64,000 bases of DNA from Hyalella azteca (lineage: Eukaryota > Arthropoda > Malacostraca > Amphipoda > Hyalellidae): contig NW_025941425.1 in the NCBI RefSeq assembly GCF_000764305.2, positions 144,791 through 208,790 on the forward strand, read 5' to 3'. Position numbers and translations under genes: made by a program. Shown here in pieces: positions 56,601 through 64,000 of the stretch (position 1 is its first letter; each line of letters starts with the position of its first letter). Below the pieces are notes generated by a model that was not told the DNA's origin, made no database searches, and was given only the letters and a program-made list of their open reading frames with translations.

Positions 56601-59600
56601 AAATCCTTCACTTCGTAATCGTTACAAAGATTTTAATAATTAGGAAGCTTCGTCCCATATTTTAAATATAAAAGCCCTCATGGGGCCATACTTTCAAAAC
56701 TGGCTAAGTGAACGTAACTACTTACGCTCTATTTTCTTGTCAATGATTGGTGAATTTTGCTTGAAAGGCCGTCAATGATTGCCTGATGAACTTACGTTCT
56801 CTTAACTTTTTTGAAAGTATAGGCCCTGGACAATAAATACGCTTCCTGGTTTAAATTTTCTTCTCTGACGCAGTTGATCAAGCACCCGATCGACCTGGAA
56901 CGCGTGCTCTACAAGTGGAAGACTGGCAGCTACACGAGCGTTGACGACTGCCTTGCTGACCTAACGCTGCTCTTCAACAACGCCTGTCGCTACAACGAAC
57001 CTGAGAGCCAAATATACAGAGATGCTCTTACGTTACAGCAGATTGCTTTACAGGTGACTTTACATTACAGCAGATTGCTTTGCAGGTGACTTTACATTGC
57101 AGCAGATTGCTTTGCAGGTGACTTTACATTACAGCAGATTGCTTTGCAGGTGACATTACATTACAGCAGATTGCTTTGCAGGTGACTTTACATTACAGCA
57201 GATTGCTTTGCAGGTGACTTTACATTACAGCAGATTGCTTTGCAGGTGACTTTACATTACAGCAGATTGCTTTGCAGGTGACTTTACATTACAGCAGATT
57301 GCTTTGCAGGTGACTTTACATTACAGCAGATTGCTTTGCAGGTGACTTTACATTACAGCAGATTGCTTTGCAGGTGACTTTACATTACAGCAGATTGCTT
57401 TGCAGGTGACTTTACATTACAGCAGATTGCTTTGCAGGTGACTTTACATTACAGCAGATTGCTTTGCAGGTGACACTAAAGCTTTAAAGTGGCACTAGCC
57501 AAACAAAATTATTGTCGTGGCAGCTTCTGATTCTGGTTATCAGAAGCTGTGAGGCAGCTCCAAAGTTTGATTGGGTATGTCTTGAGTAACTAAGTTGGAA
57601 AAGATGGCTTGAACATGTACCCTGACTCTTATTGTTTTGATTGTAAATGCACATTTATGAGAAAGTAAGCACGATGATACTTAGATGAACAGGTCCATGC
57701 TTGATCGAGTGTTTTTTATTCTTTTTTGAGTGCACACTTTTCTTTTTATATTCACTTTGTGTATTGAATCTCCAAAGATGAAAGAGTGGTAACGCTATAC
57801 TCCTGATCAATACTCAATGATTTTAATGTTCGAATTAAATTTGGTTTGTAATTAATCTACATGCGTAGAGAATCTAAGTTATACTGTCTTGTATTTCATT
57901 ACACAACTGAGGCTGGTGTATTTTATTGCATAACTGAGGAACAGTTATTTAATATATTTATTGATGTATTTTATTGCATAACTGAGGCTGGTGTATTTTA
58001 TTGCATAACTGAGGAACAGTTATGTAATATATTTATTGATGTATTTTATTACATAACTGACTCTGGTGTACCGCTGTGAGCAGAAGCGCCTGGAGTTGGT
58101 ATGGCAGGACGTGCCACGAGTGAAGACGCTGGTGCAGGAGTTGCTCATGTCGCTCTTCATCACGGTGTTCAACCATGAGCAGGACGGCAGATATACCACC
58201 GAGTCCTTCGCTGATCTCCCGACACAAGATCCTGTCGCTGCCAAGGCAGACCTTCAGGTAATACCTTGCAGCAGGCAGTCTGTAAACTACACCAGGGGCT
58301 CCTGTAACACCAGGGGCTCCTGTAACACCAGGGCTACTGTAACACCAGGGGCTCCTGTAACACCAGGGGCTCCTGTAACACCAGGGGCTCCTGTAACACC
58401 AGGGGCTCCTGTAACTAATTAGTTTCAAGGGCGAGCCGAGTCAAGGTTTTTGATTAACTAGTTTTCGGCTCTGTAAAGTATGACAAAATCTTATTCAATA
58501 CAAGGGTTCTCCGTTGCCAAGGGTTGTTGAAGTGTATTTCCAGTCGCACAAACAAACAACCGTTTCAAGCTGTTAGAAAAAAGAGCTCAGAATTTGTATG
58601 AAATTTCGTAATGCACAACGCCAAATTTCCTTCAATGATGATTACTGTTGTAAACTACTGTTATATTTTCCTGGTTTAATGGCATTTTCATCAAACAGCG
58701 CAGAAGCCTGACAAAGCAAAACGTACAACGTACGGAAGCCTGCGAGCGTACAACGCCAAATTTCCTTCAGTGATGATTAATCTTGTATACCACTTGTATA
58801 TTTTCCTTGTTAAATGGAATTTTTATCATGTTGTATATTACATGTATATTTTCCTAAATTAATGGAATTTTTATCAACAGCACGGAAGCCTGACAAGCAA
58901 AAACCGCCCTCTGACGTTCAACATTCTGAAGCGGCCCTTGGACAAGGGTCCAATAATGATTAATGTTGTATATTACATGTATATTTTCCTGAATTAATGG
59001 AATTTTCATCCACCAGCACGGAAGCCTGACAAGCAAAAACCGCCCTCTGACGTTCGACATTCTGAAGCGGCGCTTGGACAAGGGCCTCTACAGCCGACTA
59101 GATCATTTCCAGGAGGACATGTTCTCCATCTTCACGCGCGCTCGACGGCTTAGTTCAGTCAACAGTCGCGTCTTCAAAGACTCAGTGACTCTGCAGAACG
59201 CCTACATTATCGCCAGGTACTGCTAGGAGCTTGAGTACTTGGTTTGGTTCATTCGTATCACTTCTGCTTGTAAATTGGTTCATTCGTATCACTTTAAATT
59301 GGTTCATTCGTATCACTTCTGCTTGTACCGTTACTTGCTTTAGACTAACTTTAAATTGGTTCATTCGTATCACTTCTGCTTGTACCGTTACTTGCTTTTG
59401 ACTAACTTTAAATCTAGGACAGGATTTTAAATCTTAGAAAGGTTAAATCTAAGACAGGATACATCTAAGAAAGGATAAATCTAAGACAGTGACACTCCTA
59501 AGAGACAGGAGTGACGCTTGTATTCTAAAACTAGTCACTAATGGTCGAAAGTCAGTTATAATAGCGCATATAATGATTACGGTATTATAGTAGCTTATCT

Positions 59601-62600
59601 TTTACAGCAGATTGCCATCTGAAATTCTTCGTAAAAATACACCTTATTACTTGTAATTCGTACGTGCAAGTTGAAAGATATAACTTTATAAATAAAAAAT
59701 AATCGCGCTGCTAAATTTTTTCCATTGATGTTTATGGTTCTCACATTAGAAAGTTATCAACATGTTGGGCTAATCAATATGCCAAAAATGTCGAAAGCAA
59801 ATTCTTTCACGAATAAATTTAAATAAAAAAAAATGGTTTCGGCCGTGTTTGAACACCAATTTAATATACCCAATTGACGCTTGTTGATGACATTTCCGAC
59901 GTGGACAGTGACAATAGGGAAAGCAACGTTTAATGATATCAAGTTTGTTTATGATCTAATGAAGTTTTGAAATACGTAAAGCCGCTCGATGTAACAGACG
60001 GACTGCTGGTCATTAATCAATCACTTGAAAACTGCTGTGTTTGGGTAACCAGTTAGATTCATCTTCGTGCATTATGCTAGAAAAGCAGACTATGGATGGA
60101 CTATGCTTCTTCAGCACGTATGAATCTTGACATGGTATTGCTGGCTCGTCAGATTCTAACAACGTCGGTAGGAATGATAGAAAGGCAGTTCTTGTTTTGT
60201 AAATTTTTATTTTACAGGGCTTGAACCATTCTGATTCAGTGATCATTACTGAGCACTTATTTTTTTTAACTGTTACACTGTTTTTTTTTCAACTGTTATA
60301 CTGTATTTTTAAATGACTGGCCATTTGGCAACAATGCCAAATGGTCGGATTGCCATGTAAATAATGCGCAACAAAATCTTCTTAGTCTTGATAAATTAAT
60401 CGTTTAGTTGAAAGTGCAGTAAATCGAAGAGGTTGGTTTATCAAGACCAAAATTGTTTCCCGCACCAGTAGTACAAGCCTTCATTTTTGCACGCACTGAA
60501 TAATTTTTATTGTGCAGAGACCGACTGTGCGGCGATGGTAAAATCCTGAAGTCTCAGGCGCTAAAGTTTACCAAGGATGACTTGGATGCTGAAGTCGCTG
60601 CTGATGCTGCAATCAGGACTGAAGAGGGAGAGGAGCAGGCTGCTGAAACTGCCATGGATGTTGACTCTAAAGTTAGTTTCTTGTTATGAGTTAGCATTAA
60701 AGTTATTTGGAATTGTGTTAAGAAGAAGGCCTTAACTAAGTCATCCAAGTAACAGGAGTGTGTCTTGTATTATAAAGCTCGTCACTAATGGTGAAAAGTT
60801 GATCTAATTTTTAAAAAGTTGTCAAACTTATCCTAACTTGTCTTGACAATGTAAAATGAAATCGATGGAATTTTTAGGTTTTAACATATATTCTCCACAA
60901 ATTACAATAAACTTGTTGTGTTTGTGTGCCCGACAAAGCTGATTACTCTATTCCTCTATTATGCTATTTGAAAATAATTTTGTCGCAAGTATTGGGATTC
61001 CGATTCTGACTTTTGTTGTGCAAAAGCGCTTCATTATAATGCGTACTTGCTTCAATTAATCCTTGAATTTGATTCTAATTATGAGAACGCCTTTATATGA
61101 ACTATTTTCAGCTAAGTTAACTTTATCCGATACCTGGAAAAATAAGAGATATTTTAATTCATTGGTATTTTCTGTTGAAATAGGTCAGCTGTTCAAAAAT
61201 CTTGACTGGTTATCTCGAAATTTGTTACCCAAGTTGGACGCTCAAAAATCTTGCCTGGTTATCTCGATATTTGTTACCACATGATTGAATGTTGCGTCCA
61301 TTGTTGAGGAATGATAATAAAATTATCAATAAATAAAGAATCTTCCATAATTTTCTTCGATCAGACAAGCCAGGAAACTGCCCCAGAAGCCAGCAGCACC
61401 GCGACTGACAAGGCCGTCTACGTTGCTGGGGAGTTCGTCTACGCTGCTCCTACTGAACCCGTGGGTAGAATAGTTTACTTTGTAACTTAAAAATATTCAT
61501 AATATTTCGGTATGAATATATTTATAACATTCAAGAAATGATAAAGATATTTATAACAACGCTGCTCCTTCTGAACCCGCGAGTGTAATAGTTAACTTTA
61601 TTACTTAAAAATATTTATAATATTTCGGTATGAAGATATTTATAACATTCAAGAAATGATGAAGATATTTATAACGAAATATTAAGATATCTTTATAAAG
61701 ATAGGTACGTATTTATTACATTTATAAAGATATTATAAGATATTTATAATATTTCGGACCCATCTCTGAAAAATTCAATTTGCACAAATGCTGCGTATGA
61801 TTGGGTTGTACAAGAGTTCAGAGACAGTAAGGCTGATCAGAGAGATCTCTTTTACTTGATAATTTCGGCAAATTTGAATAACTATATGAACATCTTAAAT
61901 GGGCTATATGAGTTCAGAAGCTGTGAGGCTGTTCAGAGAGATATCTTTGACTGGGTAATTTCTGGAATTCGGTTGTACAGGAGTTCAGAGATTTATTTTA
62001 TTTAGTAATTCCGGCAAATTTGACTATTGATATCAAAAATCTTCCTTCAGTCTCTTGGCAAGCGCATCGTCCACATCGATCGCGTGTTCCTGAACAACAG
62101 CAAGAGCAGGGCTGGCAACCCCGTATCTATGATACAAGGCTACCAATATTTCCGACCTGAGGAAACTTTCCATCCTGCCACCAGGAAGTTCTACGCCAAA
62201 GAAGTCTTCAAGACCGAAAACAAAATCACTATCCCCGTCACTGACGTAAGTTTGTACATATCGCACTGGATTCGATAATTGTTGTCGAAATTCGATGGTA
62301 CAAATGTCGTATTTACCATCCTTGTCACTGACGTAAGTTGGTACATATTGCATAGGGTTCAATAATTTTTATCGTTAATTTAATGGTAAAAATGTCGTCC
62401 CACAATTTATTTTGTTTTAAATTTTTGCAATGGTTGCTTTTTTTGCATCGTCATCAACGGGTCTCTGCCACAAATTTTATGCAACACATCCAAGTGTATT
62501 TCATATCCCGAATAGACAATTTATTGTAGAATTTAGCCTACATTCTCTTCTCTGAAACTATGTGCAGGTGGTAGGACGGTGTCTGGTGCTGTCCGTGTCC

Positions 62601-63937
62601 GACTTCCAGAAGATGCGTGCCACGAACATCCCTGAGGAAGACGTGTACGTGTGTGAGAACAGATACCTCGCACGACATCGCTTCTTTAAGAAGATCAAGG
62701 TGAACTTATGGCTTTCTGTGAGGATGTGGCGTGGTATTTAGCAGGTGAACTTATAGACTTTCTGTAATGATGTGGCGTGGTATTTAGCAGGTGAACTTAT
62801 AGACTTTCTGTGCGGATGTGGCGTGGTATTTAGCAGGTGAACTTATAGACTTTTTGTGAGAATGTGGCGTGGTATTTAGCAGGTGAACTTGTAGACTTTA
62901 CGTGAGGATGTGGCGCGGTATTTAGCAGGTGAACTTATAGACTTTACGTGAGGATGTGGCGTGGTATTTAGCAGGTGAACTTATAGACTTTTTGTGAGAA
63001 TGTGGCGTGGTATTTAGCAGGTGAACTTATAGACTTTACGTGAGGATGTGGCGTGGTATTTAGCAGGTGAACTTATAGACTTTACGTGAGGATGTGGCGC
63101 GGTATTTAGCAAGAAGAATGCTGTCTTGTGTTATAGGGAGACTGGGATGATGTTGTTTATTCAGTTTGGACATGTGTTACATATTAATTGAAAGTAATTT
63201 TATTGGGAGACTGGGAAGAGATTGGTTATTCAGTTTGGACATGTGTTATGTATTAAATTGAATACTTGTAGTGCAAGTTAGGTTATGAAATGTATGAAAC
63301 CAAAAAATAAGGAGTAGATTGCATGATGAAATATTAAGTAAGATTTTGCTAAGTCAATGTGAAGTGAAGGTATCCTAACGCATTTTATTGTTGTCTATAA
63401 CTGCATCACAACATCATAAGTCATTTCTACGTATTAATTTTATTAGCACGAGACTATGTTGAGTAACCCTCAATGTAGATTTTTTTTTTTGTAAATATAG
63501 TTGCTATGGTGATAGCGTTGGGATATAACATCGCAGATTTCTATTCTTGAATAAATAAATGAAATTGATTCAATAACATCGCAGATTTATATTAAAAAAA
63601 TTGACACAGATTTTTATTTTGAAAATGAAAAAAAGAAATAAACGTGCCACGTTTGTTATTCTAGAACAAATGAATGTAATTGATTCAATAACATCACAGA
63701 TTTCTATTAAAAATAATTCACACAGATTTTTATCTTGAAAATTAATGAATGAAATTGACGCCACGTTTGTACCAGATGGTGCCGTTCGCGGTGCCAGCGT
63801 CCGTGGTGCTGGAGGAACGTAGCGCGCCGCTGCACCTGACGAAGCTCGACTCGATCTTCAAGGAGCGCATCGAGCGACACAAGGAAGAGCTCGCCGAGGT
63901 CGACGAGGAGACCAGGGTGAACAGAACACCTCTGCCG
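47587..63937 (+). CDS. PBRM1: PBRM1 (polybromo-1 / BAF180), 5' two thirds of the gene
   Basis: Acetyl-lysine-reading subunit of the PBAF (SWI/SNF) remodeller in the nucleus. Eighteen exons (listed separately) are all phase-compatible and give about 1,185 residues: a basic N terminus, six bromodomains (exons 2-3, 4-5, 7-8, 8-9, 10-11, 12-13), an acidic linker (14) and BAH domain 1 (15-17). The order equals that of vertebrate PBRM1 (about 1,600-1,690 residues), so BAH2 and the HMG box should follow beyond the window. The Asn that contacts acetyl-lysine is visible in bromodomains 2-5 (FNEPGS, YNRPDS, YNEEGS, YNEPES). It is Tyr in bromodomain 1 (YYAK, as in the family) and Ser in 6 (RLSSVNS). Many intron edges are tandem-duplicated. 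Confidence 0.95.
48012..48263 (+). CDS. PBRM1: PBRM1 exon 2: bromodomain 1
   Basis: 84 codons after GTTGTGCAG. They encode FLRVPKKRSEPQYFEVVSKP, IDMLKIQQKIK and LLVDNAKLYYAK, matching the first bromodomain. Donor GTGAGT. Confidence 0.95.
48264..49385. other. PBRM1 intron 2
   Basis: No exon or RNA seen. The last 110 bp are a CT-rich (CTCTCT) polypyrimidine tract before the acceptor. Confidence 0.6.
49386..49526 (+). CDS. PBRM1: PBRM1 exon 3: end of bromodomain 1 and linker
   Basis: 47 codons: STEEFKDACDLWKLFEESRA (last helix), then a Lys/Gln/Asp-rich linker ending PGKK at a GTGTGT donor. Confidence 0.9.
49953..50135 (-). mobile_element. MITE family D, copy 3 (inverted), in PBRM1 intron 3
   Basis: Reverse-complement match to 5825-6014 and 45729-45912, from ATAGTGGCAAAACAGA to AAAACTCTGTTTTT. 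Confidence 0.75.
50190..50619 (+). repeat. Tandem duplications including the exon 4 splice acceptor
   Basis: Blocks with GTGACTGTGATAAGATTCAT recur several times. The segment that ends in a splice acceptor followed by AAAGGCAGCAGCAGCGG occurs twice: the copy starts exon-like sequence at 50473, the real exon starts at 50620 (period 147 bp). Confidence 0.9.
50620..50799 (+). CDS. PBRM1: PBRM1 exon 4: start of bromodomain 2
   Basis: 60 codons after CACTCGTAG. A Ser/Gly/Arg linker, then AIKELFGCIVTARDADDRLL and YVFRVLPSEE, helix Z of bromodomain 2. Phase 0 at GTAACA. Confidence 0.9.
51016..51168 (+). mobile_element. (GTCC)n MITE, copy 2
   Basis: AGCGCATTTTCTCATTTATGG to CACTCACTGCAGTGAGTAC with internal (GTCC)n. 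Ends inverted (AGCGCATTTT and its near complement AAAAAATGCGCT). Confidence 0.88.
51227..51477 (+). CDS. PBRM1: PBRM1 exon 5: bromodomain 2
   Basis: RYPEYYTVIEKPIDLRTMAE, then LLFGNACTFNEPGSCIFRDA with the ligand-binding Asn of FNEPGS. Phase 2 at GTATGT. Confidence 0.95.
51478..51930 (+). repeat. Intronic tandem repeats after the exon 5 donor
   Basis: CAGGTATGT plus ACTTTATT recurs 46 bp downstream (51475 and 51521). Then a roughly 95-bp unit containing TACCTATTGAAGGTATGTAA and TGAAAGTAAAAATTAG occurs about five times. Confidence 0.85.
52055..52205 (+). mobile_element. (GTCC)n MITE, copy 3
   Basis: Same family as 51016-51168; ends at CTCACTGCACTGAGTAC. Confidence 0.87.
52285..52505 (+). CDS. 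PBRM1: PBRM1 exon 6: linker between bromodomains 2 and 3
   Basis: Completes an Arg codon after GCTGCAG. Encodes RRPVGGKEWHELM, an acidic Asp-rich stretch (PDDDDNDDDVD) and ENPLWQLFLLAKNL, the beginning of bromodomain 3. Ends after one base of a codon at GTGAGC. Confidence 0.9.
52550..52707 (+). mobile_element. (GTCC)n MITE, copy 4
   Basis: Same family; inserted only 44 bp after the exon 6 donor. Confidence 0.88.
53010..53224 (+). CDS. PBRM1: PBRM1 exon 7: bromodomain 3 with a 7-residue coding repeat
   Basis: After GGTGTCCAG the frame reads RNFCDLNGR, then four copies of LSDPNYH, then LIEPFRRLPNRRWHADYY and MSQIRNKIK. The repeat (21 bp, about 53036-53119) lies between helix Z and the ZA loop. 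Phase 0 at GTATAA. Confidence 0.9.
53036..53119 (+). repeat. 21-bp coding tandem repeat, 4 copies
   Basis: CTTTCAGATCCTAACTACCAT repeated with C/T changes only at the Tyr codon. Each unit also contains TTTCAG, a potential splice acceptor. Confidence 0.95.
53510..53784 (+). repeat. 83-bp tandem repeat carrying the exon 8 splice acceptor (3 extra copies)
   Basis: The polypyrimidine region, a TACAG-type acceptor and the exon start AAAGGAGAGTACT recur at exactly 83-bp steps: exon-like starts 53536, 53619, 53702 and the real start 53785. Confidence 0.95.
53785..54234 (+). CDS. PBRM1: PBRM1 exon 8: end of bromodomain 3, linker, start of bromodomain 4
   Basis: 150 codons. KGEYSDILELQEDFNLMLNN and AQQYNRPDSRIHRDAV finish bromodomain 3. 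A Ser-rich acidic linker (WADTDSEGEDP) follows. RAKLLFKTLMDYMTEDGRQP and PSRREYPDYYQ start bromodomain 4. Donor GTATGT. Confidence 0.95.
54235..55218. other. PBRM1 intron 8 with a 21-bp repeat
   Basis: At about 54930-55110 a roughly 21-bp unit (AATGTGTTCTACGTTAGAA) occurs about nine times. A diverged two-copy block with AACCAAACAT lies near 54560-54610. No exon. Confidence 0.8.
55219..55386 (+). CDS. PBRM1: PBRM1 exon 9: bromodomain 4
   Basis: VIEHPIDMETIEARIKSEYY, FRLMLNNCMTYNEEGSLIHS. Acetyl-lysine Asn present. Phase 0 at GTGACA. Confidence 0.94.
55823..56122 (+). CDS. PBRM1: PBRM1 exon 10: linker and start of bromodomain 5
   Basis: 100 codons after CTTGACTCCAG. A Gln/Ser/Gly-rich linker, then GILRNIRSIYNAVVECRDAD, VFMKLPSKILYPDYYE. 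Donor GTGATT. Confidence 0.93.
56123..56330 (+). repeat. Duplication of the exon 10 end and its donor, period 112 bp
   Basis: CCTGACTATTATGAGGTGAT, which spans the exon 10 donor at 56122/56123, recurs at 56220-56239 with about 100 bp of following intron. Confidence 0.9.
56682..56826 (+). mobile_element. MITE family GGCCATACTTTC, copy 4
   Basis: 145 bp, ends GGGGCCATACTTTCAAAACT and GAAAGTATAGGCCC. It sits 47 bp before the exon 11 acceptor. Confidence 0.9.
56874..57053 (+). CDS. PBRM1: PBRM1 exon 11: bromodomain 5
   Basis: LIKHPIDLERVLYKWKTGSY, LLFNNACRYNEPESQIYRDA, ending LTLQQIALQ at a GTGACT donor which is amplified downstream. Confidence 0.95.
57054..57475 (+). repeat. 32-bp array carrying the exon 11 end and donor, 14 junction copies
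   Basis: CAGCAGATTGCTTTGCAGGT recurs at exactly 32-bp intervals, the exon/donor boundary falling at 57053, 57085 and so on to 57469. The first copy is the real exon end (TTTACAG); the others read TTTGCAG. Nearly identical copies, so the array is young. Confidence 0.98.
57476..58083. other. PBRM1 intron 11
   Basis: After the array, a 90-bp-type repeat with GCATAACTGAGGCTGGTGTA and TAATATATTTATTGATGTAT occurs two to three times up to the next acceptor, giving that acceptor a duplicated, T-rich lead-in. Confidence 0.7.
58084..58257 (+). CDS. PBRM1: PBRM1 exon 12: start of bromodomain 6
   Basis: KRLELVWQDVPRVKTLVQEL, LLMSLFITVFNHEQDGRY and the following SFADLPTQDP match the beginning of the sixth bromodomain. 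The acceptor is either GAGCAG (start 58084) or one codon earlier. Donor GTAATA. Confidence 0.88.
58290..58422 (+). repeat. 18-bp intronic minisatellite, about 7 copies
   Basis: ACCAGGGGCTCCTGTAAC repeated just inside intron 12. Non-coding; open frames on both strands are artefacts. Confidence 0.95.
58690..59016 (+). repeat. Two decayed upstream copies of the exon 13 acceptor and exon start
   Basis: CACGGAAGCCTGACAAGCAA preceded by an acceptor occurs at 58881 and 59017 (period 136 bp). The 58881 copy carries over 70 bases of near-identical coding sequence (CCGCCCTCTGACGTTC onward). A third, more degenerate copy starts near 58699. Confidence 0.93.
59017..59216 (+). CDS. PBRM1: PBRM1 exon 13: bromodomain 6
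   Basis: HGSLTSKNRPLTFDILKRRL, FQEDMFSIFTRARRLSSVNS, VFKDSVTLQNAYIIAR. The position of the acetyl-lysine Asn (family RMNRTDS) is Ser in RLSSVNS. Phase 2 at GTACTG. Confidence 0.93.
59217..60517. other. PBRM1 intron 13
   Basis: Starts with repeats of TTGGTTCATTCGTATCACTT (59246-59400, four copies) and TAAATCTAAGACAGGAT-type units (59400-59490). The rest is AT-rich, without an exon. Confidence 0.7.
60518..60671 (+). CDS. PBRM1: PBRM1 exon 14: end of bromodomain 6 and acidic linker
   Basis: Completes Arg after ATTGTGCAG; DRLCGDGKILKSQALKF corresponds to DELCKNGEILLSPAL in vertebrates. Then an acidic Ala/Glu linker ends MDVDSK at a weak GTTAGT donor. Confidence 0.88.
60672..61364. other. PBRM1 intron 14
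   Basis: No exon. A two-copy block (AAAAATCTTGACTGGTTATC / AAAAATCTTGCCTGGTTATC) lies at 61194 and 61244. Confidence 0.6.
61365..61460 (+). CDS. PBRM1: PBRM1 exon 15: start of BAH domain 1
   Basis: 32 codons after TCGATCAG. A Ser/Thr/Ala-rich stretch, then AVYVAGEFVYAAPTEP, the first strands of the BAH fold. Donor GTGGGT. Confidence 0.9.
61461..61750 (+). repeat. Duplication of the exon 15 end and donor, period 118 bp
   Basis: GCTGCTCCTACTGAACCC with the following intron recurs as GCTGCTCCTTCTGAACCC ending at 61578. In the copy the donor GT has become GC (CCCGCGAGT). Confidence 0.9.
62051..62245 (+). CDS. PBRM1: PBRM1 exon 16: BAH domain 1
   Basis: SLGKRIVHIDRVFLNNSKSR, YQYFRPEETFHPATRKFYAK, EVFKTENKITIPVTD: the conserved W/Y-FRP-ET and KEVF motifs of BAH domains. 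Donor GTAAGT. Confidence 0.95.
62246..62400 (+). repeat. Duplication of the exon 16 end and donor, period 86 bp
   Basis: GTCACTGACGTAAGTT, spanning the donor at 62245/62246, recurs with its boundary at 62331/62332. The copy keeps a perfect GTAAGT. Confidence 0.9.
62568..62699 (+). CDS. PBRM1: PBRM1 exon 17: end of BAH domain 1
   Basis: VVGRCLVLSVSDFQKMRATN, EEDVYVCENRYLARHRFFKK, IK, matching the EDVFVCESRY and FKKIK motifs of vertebrate PBRM1. Donor GTGAAC. Confidence 0.94.
62700..63115 (+). repeat. About 44-47-bp tandem repeat starting at the exon 17 donor, about 9 copies
   Basis: GTGAACTTATAGACTTT and GATGTGGCGTGGTATTTAGC recur through 63115. Each internal boundary reads TTTAGCAGGTGAAC, an AG/GT pair that resembles an acceptor next to a donor. 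Confidence 0.95.
63116..63775. other. Rest of PBRM1 intron 17
   Basis: Two-to-three-copy diverged repeats (GGGAGACTGGGA block at about 63137 and 63204; ACATCGCAGATTT blocks at 63530-63720). No exon. Confidence 0.7.
63776..63937 (+). CDS. PBRM1: PBRM1 exon 18: linker after BAH domain 1
   Basis: Starts MVPFAVPASVVLEERSAPLH after TTGTACCAG, then a charged helix (IFKERIERHKEELAEVDEE). Two in-frame donors: GTGAAC after 63916 and the better GTGAGT after 63937. The gene continues past the window. Confidence 0.82.
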
Positions 63938-64000
63938 GTGAGTGGTGGTCAACAGTGGTGAAATAAGGAGTGTTGATAGGTGCTGTTTGAAACTTCCAAC

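Noticed and set aside
57054..57475. Regular 32-bp repeats resembling a CRISPR array
   Set aside because: No unique spacers; the unit is continuous, contains exon sequence, and the genome is animal.
58033..58428. Minus-strand frame with repeated GAPGVTGAPG
   Set aside because: Collagen-like appearance comes from the 18-bp intronic minisatellite and the antisense of PBRM1 exon 12.

Overview
This is a stretch of animal nuclear DNA. It is AT-rich, with large introns, GT-AG splice sites, dense interspersed repeats and multidomain metazoan proteins. The gene set and the mobile elements (IS630/mariner of the DD41D type, hAT, Harbinger with a MADF-domain ORF, non-LTR elements, a tRNA-derived SINE) fit an arthropod. 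A crustacean is plausible, but this is inference and nothing in the window proves it. Three isolated N characters (8570, 16519, 24096) each sit where known protein sequence or a repeat is missing, so they appear to stand for larger assembly gaps.

Layout, all host genes on the + strand. (1) 849-2102: an unrecognised acidic 417-residue protein ending in one C2H2 zinc finger. (2) 2103-14400: a repeat-rich interval with several TIR elements and, at 6785-10203, a decayed non-LTR retrotransposon whose ORF1 is cut by a SINE with a clean 10-bp target duplication. (3) 14453-29295: a PDIA5-like protein disulfide isomerase of the ER (signal peptide, C-terminal KDEL). At least ten exons are visible, parts of two regions are missing at the Ns, and there are four CxxC thioredoxin-like domains. 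Its introns hold a hAT element with a nested DD41D transposon, a LINE 3' fragment, fold-back repeats and minisatellites. (4) 29296-35003: intergenic. (5) 35004-36086: an intronless DUSP19-like dual-specificity phosphatase. (6) 36297-37313: an intronless RPP21-like RNase P/MRP subunit, only 210 bp downstream. (7) 37314-47586: repeats, including two Harbinger-like TIR elements abutting at one TAA and a 700-bp inverted-repeat element. (8) 47587 to the window end: the 5' two thirds of PBRM1 (polybromo), the PBAF chromatin-remodelling subunit. Eighteen exons encode six bromodomains and the first BAH domain; the second BAH and the HMG box would lie beyond the window.

The most unusual signal is that exon-intron boundaries of both PDIA5 and PBRM1 are repeatedly tandem-duplicated. 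Short arrays (2 to 14 copies, periods 32 to 147 bp) carry the last or first bases of an exon together with the adjacent 5' or 3' splice site. At least nine junctions are affected. Three in-frame coding repeats (44 aa in the DUSP, 9 aa in RPP21, 7 aa in PBRM1) suggest the same local-duplication tendency reaches into exons.
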